From Lingula anatina (taxonomy: Eukaryota; Brachiopoda; Lingulata; Lingulida; Lingulidae): a DNA stretch of 64,000 nucleotides. The translations under genes and the position numbers were made by a program. Position 1 is the first letter of the stretch; each line of letters opens with the position of its first letter. The stretch spans positions 90,033 through 154,032 of the forward strand of contig NW_019773526.1 of assembly GCF_001039355.2 (NCBI RefSeq), written 5' to 3'. Under the pieces are notes generated by a model. That model did no database searches. It saw only the letters and a list, made by a program, of their open reading frames with translations, and was not told the origin of the DNA. Positions 24,976 through 36,809 of this stretch are shown here, in pieces.

Positions 24976-24983
24976 TATATAAA
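24976..24983 (+). promoter_or_regulatory. TATA box, proline-rich gene promoter copy 4 (type 1)
   Basis: TATATAAA lies 87 bases before the ATG at 25063, with the same conserved flanks as copies 1 and 2. Confidence 0.8.
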
Positions 24984-25062
24984 GAGGACCATGAGCAGCT
25001 TTTCTTCACATTCTGATTATAACTGGAATTCAAAACTCGACGAGGTTCTCAAAAGAAAGAAG

Positions 25063-25571
25063 ATGCGCTTGCTTGTCGTGAGCATTTTACTGACCGGTGA
25101 GTTCTCTCTTTTTTTTCTAATATCATTGCCACAATGTGCAATTGTGAAGGTCATTATACCGTCAATTTTACAAACAGAATGAGCGTTTAACCTTTAAATA
25201 GCAAAACTTCTGTAGATGATTATCTTATTCTGTCAAATATCCGTGATTATAAATATTATGAACTGCAAGAATCACTTATTCATTTATTCGCTTGCTTCAA
25301 TGTTTTCTGTAAATTACGTCACTTTTCCATCAATCTCCAAAACGAACCATATCCCAAATCGCTGACAAATTTGTGATCTATGTATATATATATTCTATTA
25401 TACTATGTAAAATGTCGGAATTGTCTTGTGAAAAACTTTAAATATGCACCGAATATGCTTAACATTTCAGTATCAGTTGCTCTTGCTCAGGATAACCGAC
25501 GTCCACCGAGACCAAGACCAAGTGACGATCCACTACCACCGAGGCCAAGCAGAGAACCACGCCCACCCAGG
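25063..25571 (+). pseudogene. Type-1 proline-rich protein, 5' fragment
   Basis: Exon 1 (25063-25096, [11 protein letters not shown]) and the start of exon 2 (25471-25571), reading [20 protein letters not shown] and then one or two repeat units. The sequence breaks at a single N at 25572 and continues into unrelated DNA. The fragment plus 21336-21758 could represent one or two real genes; the assembly does not say which. Confidence 0.75.
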
Positions 25572-25572
25572 N
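25572..25572. other. Single-N assembly join
   Basis: The proline-rich exon ends abruptly and unrelated non-coding sequence follows immediately. Confidence 0.85.
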
Positions 25573-26242
25573 ATGGTAAACTTGTTATCATGTATTGTGT
25601 AATAAAGTGTCAAAAATGGAAATAAACTCATATCATTGCAGTTTGTCAGATTCAATCATCCACTATGTTCAGAATCTCAGAATGGAGGAAATTGGACATT
25701 TAACACTGTTCTATTGATACTTTTCCCATCTCATCAATTTTCTTAGTTGGACATATAAAAATGGCAGTAAAATGTTTATTTTGTTTTATGTTAAAAAAGT
25801 GTTAAAAATGGAAATAAACCCAATTCAGAACAGTGCTGTCTTGTTTACATTTTGGCATTATCAAGGCGTGACTTTGAAGTTCCGTGGGCCTGAAGACCTT
25901 TGCTAGTCACATTTTCTGAATATCTGTGATACAAATATTTTATTATTAAAAATTGATGGTCATTAAGCTGTTAAACATTATGTACTATTGCATCAAAATT
26001 TGAAGAAACCCCTATTTTGGGCACTGCTCCTATGTTGACCATTTAAGGGAAATCATGTCACTTACTGTTCTCAAACTTACAGGAAAGAAACATGGGTCTA
26101 ACATACAGCTTCAATAGGCAACGCAGTCTGTTTGGTAAATTTTTCTGGCAATTTAACAGTTTTTTGTGAAAATTTAATTTTTCACTTATTTGCATCTTTA
26201 TTTTCTGTTCTTTGTCTGTACATTTGACAGCTTTGCTGCCTT
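25573..26242. other. Unique segment not found in the other array copies
   Basis: About 670 bases without a convincing reading frame. It contains two related stretches, AAAATGGAAATAAACTCA near 25613 and AAAATGGAAATAAACCCA near 25806. At about 26243 it passes into the middle of the downstream module (TCTTTCTGCCGAAAATC), so it marks a duplication breakpoint or the flank of a contig. Confidence 0.6.
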
Positions 26243-27639
26243 GTTTTTAATCTTTCTGCCGAAAATCAAAGGTTAAGATCATGATATTATTTATATCACT
26301 ACTTAAATACTAAAAAATATTACTTCATTTTCATTTCTCAAAATCTTATAACAAATGTTTCGCGACTTTTGAATGAGCAATTGCTGGTCGATAGTATGAA
26401 AATTGATGAAAAGATGTGCAGAGGCAATGTCAAAACGTACAGTAATCGTGCAGTAATTAGAATTCATGCTTTATTATTTTTACCCATTTTTATAAAATTG
26501 TTTTGAATTTTGATTTTAAAATGAAAGGCCAGACAAAAACTGGTTAACGATCACCCAATGAACAGGTTATTTTAATTCATTTTATAAATATACAATATTG
26601 AACGAACTTACATTTACACCTTAATGTCCGGGTGTTTTTATTTTCAATTTTCATTTAGGAGGTGCGGGGGAATTCTCAAATTCTCAAAATGTCAGTTCGG
26701 AAAATTTTAGCAGCTAAAAACGACACCATTAAGTTTTTGCATATTTCGTTCACTTATACCAAAAATATGCTTAATACATTTTCCTTATTGCAATAAAACG
26801 GGTGCAAAAATTCTGACCTCCAAAAAATTTGAACAAACACTTCGTTAACGATTTTATCCATTTATATGCCCTAACATATCAAATTCCACAACTGCTGCAT
26901 TCCAGTTTTTTTTCGCATACACATTGCGTTTGTCTGACCACTGGAATTGTATTTTTAATGTTGCAGTGATTACAATTAGAATATTGTCCACCTTATTCCA
27001 CAGCGCAAAAGCGTCTGTTTCTGCTTTTTGCAAACTTCACAATTTACCATGTCCTATCTTAGTTAATCATATCTCAAAAAAAATTACCGTTAAAAATCTA
27101 TGACATACAAAATTAGTTGGTGGATTATATATAATATTCACATCATTCTCTGGGCAGTTGAACAGAAAGGTAGTTGAATCATTAAAATTCACACAATGAG
27201 TGTAAGGCCTTAAAACAGAAAAGAATTTATTTTCCTTGAAAATCCATCATTTTTGCTTGTGCCATCAGAACACATGCACATAAATCATATTCAATATCGT
27301 CGACAAAGTTACGATCTGTAAAACAGTTTTTTTTTTTATTATACTCGCACTAGTAAGTCTAGCGAGGTATATTGGAACATTCTTCACGTTTATTCATCAC
27401 CTAAGACATTAAGGAAATATGCGAAGTCCAAGATATGTCAACTGATAGTATACAATCTGTCAGTTTCATCTTTTTTAAAGTCATCTGAAAAACGGAAATG
27501 TATTTAAAACATACAAGTTACAAACCTACTGCAGCGTTTGAGCCGCGTTCACTTGGTTTTATCAAACACCGTAACTTCAGGGAAAGACGTCTGATGTCAA
27601 CCCGCCCTTATTTTGTCCCGCTTTCTGTCCTTGCGTAGA
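26243..27639. repeat. Downstream array module, copy D (5' truncated)
   Basis: Begins in the middle of the module, at the position equivalent to about 14295 and 22107, then follows it closely. No proline-rich coding exon precedes it here. Confidence 0.7.
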
Positions 27640-28280
27640 ACGCCTTCACAAAACAAACTTCTAGACCAACAGGGAACTAGAGTGAAACGGTTACCCTCTC
27701 TTGAAATCGTCCCCACTTTGATGAGTGTAGCAAGTGTAGAGGAGGAATTTATGAGGAGTATTTTATTTACCTTAATATTAAAGATGCTAGAATGACAAGA
27801 TGATATGATTTTGACTTGTAATACTTTATGGACTGCAGGCTGGAGTAGAGAGAAAGGGAATAAGGTTGCATATTGAAATTGAAAATCATGGAAGGTTCTG
27901 TGCATATTATATGGGCCCTCCCTCTCACCACCTTTGCTCATCTTTTTTTTGTGGGCGGGACTTTGTGCCAAAGTGACACATGTCACAGGTGTTTTAATTC
28001 TCAAGGTTTTCAACGAAAGAATCACTTGACAGACACGTGGTGGGCTTGTTTGTGGTAAAGGACGGTATACTCAGATAAGATGGGTTCTCCCACGTCGATA
28101 TTTATTCTGCTCAATTTTAAAGGCACAGAACGTGATAACGGTATGATTTTTCCTTTTACAAGTGAATATCATATATGATAAAATTAAGAACTACAAATCG
28201 AACAATATACAATAGAAGATATCTGAATATTGCTCCAGTGAAAAATAACCTTAACGTGGATTTTAGAAAGGTCTGTTCTT
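27640..28280. repeat. Upstream array module, copy 4
   Basis: Carries a GGGCGGGACT version of the GC-box, GTGACACATGTCAC at 27973-27986, and CTCAGATAAGATGG. It is followed by CA repeats and the type-2 promoter. Confidence 0.75.
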
Positions 28281-29211
28281 CCAAAGCAGCACAAAAAGAA
28301 CAGACACAGTTTCATAATCCTTCGCGAGGATAAGCCCTACTTTTGCCCCCTCCCCCGTACACACACACACACACACACCGAACACACACACACGCACACA
28401 CACACACACACACACACACCTTCCAGTTATTAACCGTCACTCGTGGTTTGCATGATCATTGTTGTTTAACACTAAAATTTGACATTGGTCTCGTTTAATA
28501 CATGTACATCTACTTCATCAAACGGACTTTTAACGAATATCTCATCAGACAATAAATGTTCAGCTGCTTGTCTATGCGATGAGGGAACACTATGCGCATT
28601 GGACCTTTGTGTAGCCAAAAATTCTTCTGGAAATTTGATAAATACCCCCCTCCCCCTTGATCAATAAGGTTTACATTGCACCCTACCCAAAATCGTGGAG
28701 AAAACTGCAAATTATTAAAGTGTTTTCGACGTCTCAATTTCTACTGTTTTCCGCCATGGGTATAATTCATCGGTTTCTATGTGCATTAAAAAAGCGCAAT
28801 GAAAAATATAGACAGAAAACTAAAAAAATACTTAATGGACCGTAAATAATGTGAACGGTTTTATAAAAGATTCCATTTCATGCTAATTTAGGATAAGTTT
28901 TGAAATCACCAAGAAGATAATATTATTCCTGTATAAAGGTTTAACACTTACTGTTAGCCTTTTAGCAATATATGTTATATTCAAAATAAACAAATTATTA
29001 AAAAAAAATAATAGTCAAAATATTATCACTTTAACACATTCTGGTGTCAAGATTCAGACCGGTGTCCTCAAAATTCATCATTGGCGGTTCACCAAGTGGG
29101 TGGTCCTACTGCAATCAGCCATTACCAAATCTGGGACGGTAGAAGTCAAAATACAGGATTCACTCCCTGGGTTGGCGTGTATTACAGCCCACGGTTACTT
29201 ACTACACTGTG

Positions 29212-29219
29212 TATATAAA
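29212..29219 (+). promoter_or_regulatory. TATA box, proline-rich gene promoter copy 5 (type 2)
   Basis: TATATAAA lies 95 bases before the ATG at 29307, the type-2 spacing shared with copy 3. Confidence 0.8.
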
Positions 29220-29306
29220 GAGGACCATGAAAAGCTTTTCTTCACATTCTGATTATAACTGGCATTGAAAACTCTGCGAGGTTTTAAGAAGGAAGAAGAA
29301 ACGAAG

Positions 29307-30712
29307 ATGCGCTTGCTAGTCGTAGGCATTTTACTGACCGGTGAGTTCTCGTTTTTTTTTCAACTGTTATATCATTGCCATGATGCATAACTAAAAAGGC
29401 CATTGTAGAGCCAGTTTGAGAAATCAAATAAGCGATGAACCTTTAGTAGCAAAACTCCTTACATCACGCACTGTGCAAGAATCACTTGATCATTTATTTA
29501 TTTATTTATTTATATCAAAAATTTCCTGTAAATTGCGTCACCTTTCCATTAAACACCGAAACAATCCATATCCCAAACCGCTAACAAATTTGTGGACTGT
29601 AAACAGGTTTTTTTAGTTTTTAATTCCAAATTTTAAATTTTGGGTCATTTTTGTAGTGAGAAGTTATGGAACTGATGAGTTTTACTCGTGTCTATAAAAG
29701 CAGAAATTCAAACATCTGAAACGGGGTTTCCTTTCTTTCTTTTGTTTTTCAGCGTTTGTCACATTGCGCCCCTTATTATTGAAAGAAAAAAGTGCATTTG
29801 ATTTGTTCCGGATAAGAGACAGAGGCGATAAAATTAGTGTGAAAAATTGCTGAATATTAATACAGTTTTGTCATATAAAACTACGATATGACTCACATTG
29901 CATGGGTTTTAACATCTATTTTATAACAGTCATCCAGACTTGCCATCCATGGAATAGAAATCTTGTTCTTAATATGTACACCGAATATTCTTAACTTTCC
30001 AGTATCGGTTGTTCTTGCTCAGGATGACCGCCGCCCACCAAGACCCAGACCAAGTGGAGAACCACGCCCACCCCGCCCAAGTGGAGAACCACGCCCACCA
30101 AGGCCCTGTGAACCGTGTCCACCAAAACCAAGTGGAGAACCACGCCCACCCAGGCCAAGTGGAGAACCACGCCCACCAAGACCTTGCAGAGGACCGTGCC
30201 CACCGAGACCAAGCGGAGAACCACGTCCACCAAGGCCAAGTGGAGAACCACGCCCACCCAGGCCAAGTGGAGAACCACGCCCACCCAGGCCCTGTGAACC
30301 GTGTCCACCAAAACCAAGTGGAGAACCACGCCCACCCAGGCCAAGTGGAGAACCACGCCCACCAAGGCCAAGTGGAGAACCACGCCCACCAAGACCTTGC
30401 AGAGGACCGTGCCCACCAAGACCAAGCGGAGAACCACGTCCACCAAGGCCAAGTGGAGAACCACGCCCACCCAGGCCAAGTAGAGAACCACGTCCCCCAA
30501 GATTAGTTGAAGATCTTCGCCCATCCAGGCCCAGCGAAGAACCACGCCCACCAAAACCAAGTGGGGGACCACTCCCACCGAGGCCAAATGGAGAACCACG
30601 CCCACCTAGACCAAGTGGAGATCCACTCCCACCGAGGCCAAGTGGAGAACCACGCCCACCCATGCCACAAGGCGGGCCACGTCCTTTAGGTAGACCAGGG
30701 ATTTTTGGTTAA
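29307..30712 (+). CDS. Secreted Arg/Pro-rich repeat protein, type 2 (complete copy)
   Basis: Exons 29307-29340 and 30003-30712 code for 247 residues, the same total length as the 18175 copy. The signal peptide is MRLLVVGILLTVSVVLA, then QDDRRPPRP. The body is RPSGEPRPP units with four cysteine-bearing spacers (PCEPCPP, PCRGPCPP, PCEPCPP, PCRGPCPP; eight cysteines). The linker PPRLVEDLRPSRPSEEP follows, then a shorter alternating RPNGEP / RPSGDPLPP block and the tail PLGRPGIFG. Against the 18175 copy, the N-terminal block has expanded by a duplicated CEPC-CRGPC segment while the C-terminal block has contracted, so total length is unchanged. Polyadenylation signal at 30755-30760. It lies about 1.1 kb upstream of the intact P450. 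Secreted; function not known. Confidence 0.85.
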
Positions 30713-31796
30713 AACAGCATCAATTTCGGTTTAAAATCCAATCAAATACGGCTTAATAAAAATATCAGTTAATTTGTGTCTTTATTTTGTACCATTACGT
30801 CTTTACTTTATTGTCATACGTGGCATATCATTCCATACAAATTTATCTTCGCAAAAAATCTAACAAATGAACTATGATACGTTAAACATTTATGATCTGT
30901 AAAACATTTACATCACTTTCACCTCTCTGCTGAAAACCCCGTCTCTTTCATAGAAAGCACAAAACCCATGATCACACAGCTGTCTTGTTTTTACGTACTT
31001 ACGCGCAGATACACGCAAACATCGTGGGACAGTGTTCAAAGGCAACACCATGCATGGGATTTATATCTTCACCACGACCTTCTTGGTTATGTGGTATGTG
31101 AAAAAACTGGTTTAATCTCGCCTGCAGTTTTCTATCTAATTCCACATGTGTATGTACGCCACGCGTCTCTGTCCTGACCAACAGCTTCTTTGCTCATGTT
31201 TTTAATTAAAAATTCAAAACTGATATGACGAAATTTTAATAAACCTACAATTAATTTAAAAGAAACATTGGACGAACCTTTGCTTTGTCACAGACTCTTT
31301 CAAAGTAATCTGCATAGAAAGGCTTACGTACTACTTTCAACTTGGGAAGTTCTTATTTCCCTATTGAATACAGGGTTTTTCTGTTTAATAGGGCTGTATA
31401 CATTGTATAAGATACATAAAGAGTCAGCGACTCCTCCAAATATATCTACTACAATTTATTAGTACTTCATAATGACTGAATCTGCGAATCAATGAATAAA
31501 TGACCAGATTGATCTATGCTATATCAATCACTATTATAAAATAGTATATTGAACACAAAAATCTCCTCTCTTAAAAACATTAACGTTTACTTAGCCTCTT
31601 AATAAAATGTATGGTTGACCTTGTAATGTTCTGTTCATCGTGGCATGTAGGCCATTACAGCGGTCCATCTACCGTATCACACCTGCGCTTGACAAGCATA
31701 CTGAGTTGAGTAACACGATGAACCTATGACCATATCAAGGACCATTTGTGGCCATCTTTCAGTCGTTTCAACAATTCCATTTGCCCATTTTGCGCC
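30713..31796 (+). promoter_or_regulatory. Spacer between type-2 proline-rich gene and intact P450
   Basis: Contains the proline-rich gene's AATAAA at 30755-30760 and, by position, the P450 promoter and 5' UTR. No further gene was seen. The ATG at 31797 has a favourable GCGCCATGA context. Confidence 0.5.
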
Positions 31797-32519
31797 ATGA
31801 TAGCACCAGGGACACAAAGTACAACTCGACTCATCAGCGCTAAAACCAAAACAGTTCTCCGGACGCTGAGGACACAAGTTGGCTACCCCCAACCGAAGTT
31901 GGATGAAAATGGCAACTGTAAAGCAAGTGTGGAATATAGTAAAGCAGCGCCGTTTGAGGACATACCGGGACCCAAAGGGCTCCCACTGCTCGGGGTAACG
32001 CTGGATTATATCAGAGGTTTGGCGATTTTGAAAGCATAACTAAAATTTATTCCACCAATCGTTATTCAACGTACTAAATGTATAAAACTGGTATACATTT
32101 TCTAACAGGGACTGTAAAAGAACTCTAATTATGAAGCTTTTGTAATGAAAACTTTACTTCCACCTAAAATATAAAAATTAATGACCTCCCCCCCCCCCCC
32201 CCCCGTATAATATGATATATATCGTATAAATTTGGTGTATGTATAACAAAATGTACTCTGATTGAAGGAAATTATGAATACTTGAAAATGCGAGAAGTGT
32301 TGAAGTCTTTCCGCGCGGATTACGGCCCCGTTGTCAAAGAAACGGTCGCAGGCGACACATACGTCCATCTTTTTGACCCAGACGACATCGGCAATGTTCT
32401 CGGCCACGTGCAGGCCCAGACGGATGTTTTCCCTTTATTTCCGCCATTGAAGTTTTACCGGAAGTGGAGAGGAATAGGCGCTGGTCTTGGAAACGTGTAA
32501 GATACGTTTTTTTACCTTC

Positions 32520-32592
<73 letters not shown>

Positions 32593-35500
32593 AATCCACG
32601 GAATGTTTCACGGTTATATCTACCATATAGCCTTCCCCATTTAAATGTCTGTTTAATACACAATTAACCGTCACGCTCTAAAAAGAACAGTTAACGGGGT
32701 CGGTTGGAAAGCAAGGGTAGTACTGGGCTCTACCAAAGGCCTACCTAGAAAACAAAAATTTTCGCAATACAATTATTGGCAAAGTTTGTGAATGACTAGA
32801 AGAATATCTATTAATATCTGGAGACAAAATTAGGTCTGCGGCACTAGTAGAGTGAAGCGTGACGCCGTGTATCCCAAATACGAACGTCAGTCTCGTTCCA
32901 GCAATGGCGAAGAATGGTCCACCCTGCGCAGCCTAGTACAAAATCAAATGATGCGTCCGAAGATCGTGGCAGAATACTTACCGCAGACAAATGAAGTTGC
33001 TGACGAATTCTTGAAAAGACTGAAAAAAATCCGAACGCCAAACGGAGAGGTGCTGGACCTGAACACCGAAGCCGCAAAATGGAATCTCAAAAGTGAGTAA
33101 AACGATGACGTCCTTCTTATAGGTATACAGTCAAACTCAAAAATAAAAATTGCATTTGTTTCGATATGGCGTTCCTAAAAAGATTGTTTGTTTAATTTTT
33201 TAAGTCAGACAATGAGCGTTAGAATTTCATATAATAGCAAAACATTCTTGGAAATTTAAACTCTTCCCACAGTCACTAAGGTAAATGGTATACAAAGCCC
33301 TGGCAACGTCAACAGCCAATGGAACCGTTTTTGTAATAGTGACATAATCAGTAGACAGTAAATACTGAAAAAATATTCTCAACAGTTTTTGACAGGACAT
33401 GCATTACTGTTGAAGGGGAAAAAGTTGAAACATCCTGGAAAATTAATTAGTTTACAATATACAAGACTATCGCTTTTTGTATGCATTTAAGGAGCGTACT
33501 TTTTTATACATGTATCTTGGAGATAGATGACATTCTTTCAGCTACCCTTAGGAACTTTTTTGAAATGCGGATGGGATTATTTGAGAATGAGACCAATGGC
33601 TTCTTTGACGTCCGACAGCTGATCGAGGCCAATGATGCAATCTTACACAACGCAACTCGCCTATATTACACCTTTCCTCTCTATAAATATATCAGGACTT
33701 CAGAGTGGAATGGTATGGTTGAAGGCGCAGATTATTTGTTTGGGTAAGTATTTGCAATATATTTTGTGTCATTAGTTTCTTTTATTTCTGTTTCTATAAA
33801 ATAAATTAAAATAAAAAAATATAAAATAAAATAAATTTTATTATCTTTAACTAATAGGGGATTGCCTCAATGAAGAATAATATATATAAAAAGACATCAT
33901 TTCCTTCAGGACATTGCAGAAACTTCTGGACGAGACAATCGATGAAATCCAGACCCTCTCTGTCACAAATCAGCTTCCAGATGACAAGTACTGTTTCCTA
34001 CGCCATCTGCTGGCGCGGTCCTCTGGCCTGCCGTACAGGGAGTGGGGGATGCTCGCTATGGACGTGGTTTTCGATGGAATCAACGCGGTGAGGGATTTCA
34101 ATCACGTCTGTCTGTGTATATTTATTTCTTGCTTAATGATTTTAATTAGAATCGATAATCAGAATGAAAATCTGTAAGGACCTAATTTCCTGTCTCTATT
34201 ACTCTTTTACTTTAAATTTTTATCAGAGTAAAATCTTTTTACCACTTATATTTTTAGCTACATTATTATTGATTTCTAAAACCGCATTCGGTATGGCTAA
34301 GAAAATATTTCACGTTATCAATGTTATATCAGACAAGTTGATAAATGATTTTTTTTATTTCACACTCACACATTACTAGACACCATCCATCCTTATATGG
34401 AACCTGTTCCACCTGGCTAAGCACGGACACGTGCAAGACAAGCTATACGAAGAAGTCATTAATGTCGTGCCTCAAGGAGACCACGTGACAAGTGACCACA
34501 TCAAAAAAATAAAGATTTTAAAGGGGTTTTGAAAGAAACCCCAAGGTATTTCTTAAACCCCTTTAAAAAGGAATTTTCCCCCCCCCCCCCCCCCCCCCTC
34601 TTTTTTATACTAAAGATGTATCTGATTTTTGATGAAATGTAAACAACGCCCTGGAAATAACATATCATAGGTCTACAGAGATTTTAAAAAGGTAGGGCCT
34701 AATCGTTTCACGACTTGCATCTTGAATCAGATACAGTTCTAAAACACGAGAGGCATCTCGACTAGGATTCTTGTAATTGCCAAATTAATTCGGCATCGAT
34801 TTCTTGATCCATTCAGGTTCTTCCCATTGTCCGTTGAGTTTTCAAGAATTCCAAGAGAAAATATGGTGCTCGGAGGTTTTCAGATACCGAAAGGGGTGAA
34901 TATTTTGGATAGAGATTAAAAATGTTTCAAGCTTAGGTGCAAATAAATAATTTGACCTTTTTGAAATCCGCACAATAAAACTAATGAAAATTAACGAGTA
35001 TTTGGGCTATTATTATTTAGAAAGCTTAGAGGGAATTACGCAGAGTGTGCATCAGCTCATGAGAAATAAGGATTAAACGAAAGAAAATTTAGAGTTTGAC
35101 GTACAATGTAGGTGCAAAAATCTGCAAATAGACCGACCACTAATTGTAAATATAAAGACGACTTGTCGTACATGCACGACATGTACAGGTTTGTCAATTT
35201 ATGAGTATTCCTCTGTTGCAGACCGTCCTTTCACTGAATAACATCGTACTTTTGGACGACCCAAAATATTTCGTCTCCCCTGAGAAGTTTCTACCGGAGC
35301 GGTGGCTGAGGGATGGCCCCGCTGTCGATGGAGAAGTTGGCAACCCTTACGTGTTACTTCCCTTTGGCAATGGCCCCAGGATGTGCTTAGGTTGGGGAAA
35401 AAATCTAAATTTTTTAAATTCCATTTATTACTATTATTATTGTTGTTGTTGTTCTTGTGTTGGATAGGATATAAGAGGACACGCATGTATGAAATATTTT

Positions 35501-35885
35501 ACGCTACTCACACAAAAGGTGTCATAATTTTGCCTAGTACAAATTTTAGTATCATAAGGCCTCACCATTATGAAAGAAAGATCCCCAAATCTTTAGAAGA
35601 AAGACACCCACCAACTTTGAAATTGCTGGATACAGGTCTGAATAGAGACAATAATCTTAAAGAGTTTTGAAATTGTCAAAGTATCATTATACATAAAATT
35701 AATAAAACGTTTTTTTTTATCTTCAAGGTCGACGTTTCGCAGAACAAGAACTGTACGTCATGATCGCCAAAATTGTCCAAAACTTCCGCCTGGAGTGGCT
35801 GGACAGCGTGGACATGGGTCAGTTATACCGGTCAGTGATGGTGCCGGACAGATCGGCCAGGATCAAATTTACTGATAGACATTAA
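31797..35885 (+). CDS. Mitochondrial-clan cytochrome P450 (CYP10-like), nine exons, one frameshift
   Basis: Exons: 31797-32016, 32268-32496, 32851-33092, 33542-33743, 33910-34087, 34380-34545, 34817-34895, 35222-35390, 35728-35885. Phases agree at every junction except exon 6, which is one base short, giving about 547 residues, normal for the family. The N-terminus is rich in R, K, S and T ([18 protein letters not shown]), as in a mitochondrial transit peptide. It is followed by the hinge [14 protein letters not shown]. The I-helix reads DGINATPS, the K-helix ExxR is KETPR, then FLPERW and the heme loop [10 protein letters not shown] with its cysteine ligand. Expected role: heme monooxygenase of the inner mitochondrial membrane fed by adrenodoxin, acting on a sterol or similar lipid; substrate unknown. 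One base is missing in the A/G run near 34520, just before the K-helix, so the gene is either mis-sequenced or newly inactivated. Confidence 0.88.
32522..32587. repeat. (TA)n microsatellite in P450 intron 2
   Basis: A pure AT run begins 25 bases after the exon 2 donor. Nothing suggests a function. Confidence 0.95.
34516..34568. repeat. 14-bp perfect inverted repeat spanning the exon 6 donor
   Basis: The left arm TTTTAAAGGGGTTT (34516-34529) is exactly complementary to AAACCCCTTTAAAA (34555-34568). The 25-base loop holds the KETPR codons and the splice donor at 34546. The same left arm can instead pair over 7 bp with the exonic AAACCCC at 34536-34542. The frameshift of the P450 lies inside the left arm. 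Confidence 0.85.
34579..34600. repeat. Poly-C tract in P450 intron 6
   Basis: An uninterrupted C run shortly after the inverted repeat; similar C runs occur elsewhere in the window. Confidence 0.9.
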
Positions 35886-36809
35886 CGGATCGGAAATATA
35901 GAACTCTCCATGTAAATTACTGTAATATTCAGTGGAAAACGAAGGAAGAAGTTAAAATGTTGCCTTCTTTGTAATATGCATTTTATTTATTCATTTATTT
36001 AATTGCTTGTCTTGATTATTTCCACTATATAGGCCTATGCAAAATCTGCTTTTCAATGTAAATTGCCATTGCCGTTTCATTAGTTCAAAATGTCGAGCTG
36101 AAGAGAACTTCACTGAAATACATTTTGAAATATTGTGACAATAATGAAGAACTGAAGTCCAACCATCAGAAAGCACTGTAAAAAAATTATTGAAATACTC
36201 AGCGTTTATTATTATTATTGATCAAAAAAGCACAAACACGTAGCTGTTTCATACATAAAGATGCTTTTTTGCTTTATGAAAGCTCCTAGTGATAATTATT
36301 TCGGAGAACCAAGGCTGGCGTTCAGGTTAACGTTTATATTTATTTACATTTCACTCTTAAAACGTGTAAATGACCGACATTTAAACCCAGTTGCAGGAAT
36401 AATTTTTTTCTGAGACGCTGTAGTTTTAACCCCTGCAGTATAGCAATACTGGTCGTGTGTGTGAAAGAATTGAAAAGAGAAGTGATTAGCATGACACTGT
36501 TGTATTTTTCAAGTGCTCCAAAATCCTCCAGAAACTGTTAGTGTGTGGAGCATAAAATATGTAATCCACGCTGCAATATTTCTCAAGGATCTACATACAT
36601 GTGTAAGGGCACTTGTAAAACACAACTTTGTCATGTTCGTTGTGTTAATCGCTTCTCCATTCGATGCTTTCAACCCTCTGTTTTCATTATTGACACTCGA
36701 TTTAACACCCAAAGTGAGCATATAAAAGCCTAAGCGGTGCTGTTTATTAATTCGATCAAAGGCCACGCGAGCGCGTCAATAGTTAAGTGTTTACGCTAAC
36801 ACAGATTAA

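Noticed and set aside
32464-32667. Tyr-Ile repeat reading frame in P450 intron 2
   Set aside because: Translation of a TA microsatellite in an intron; similar runs at 996-1050 and about 51752-51806 were dismissed for the same reason.
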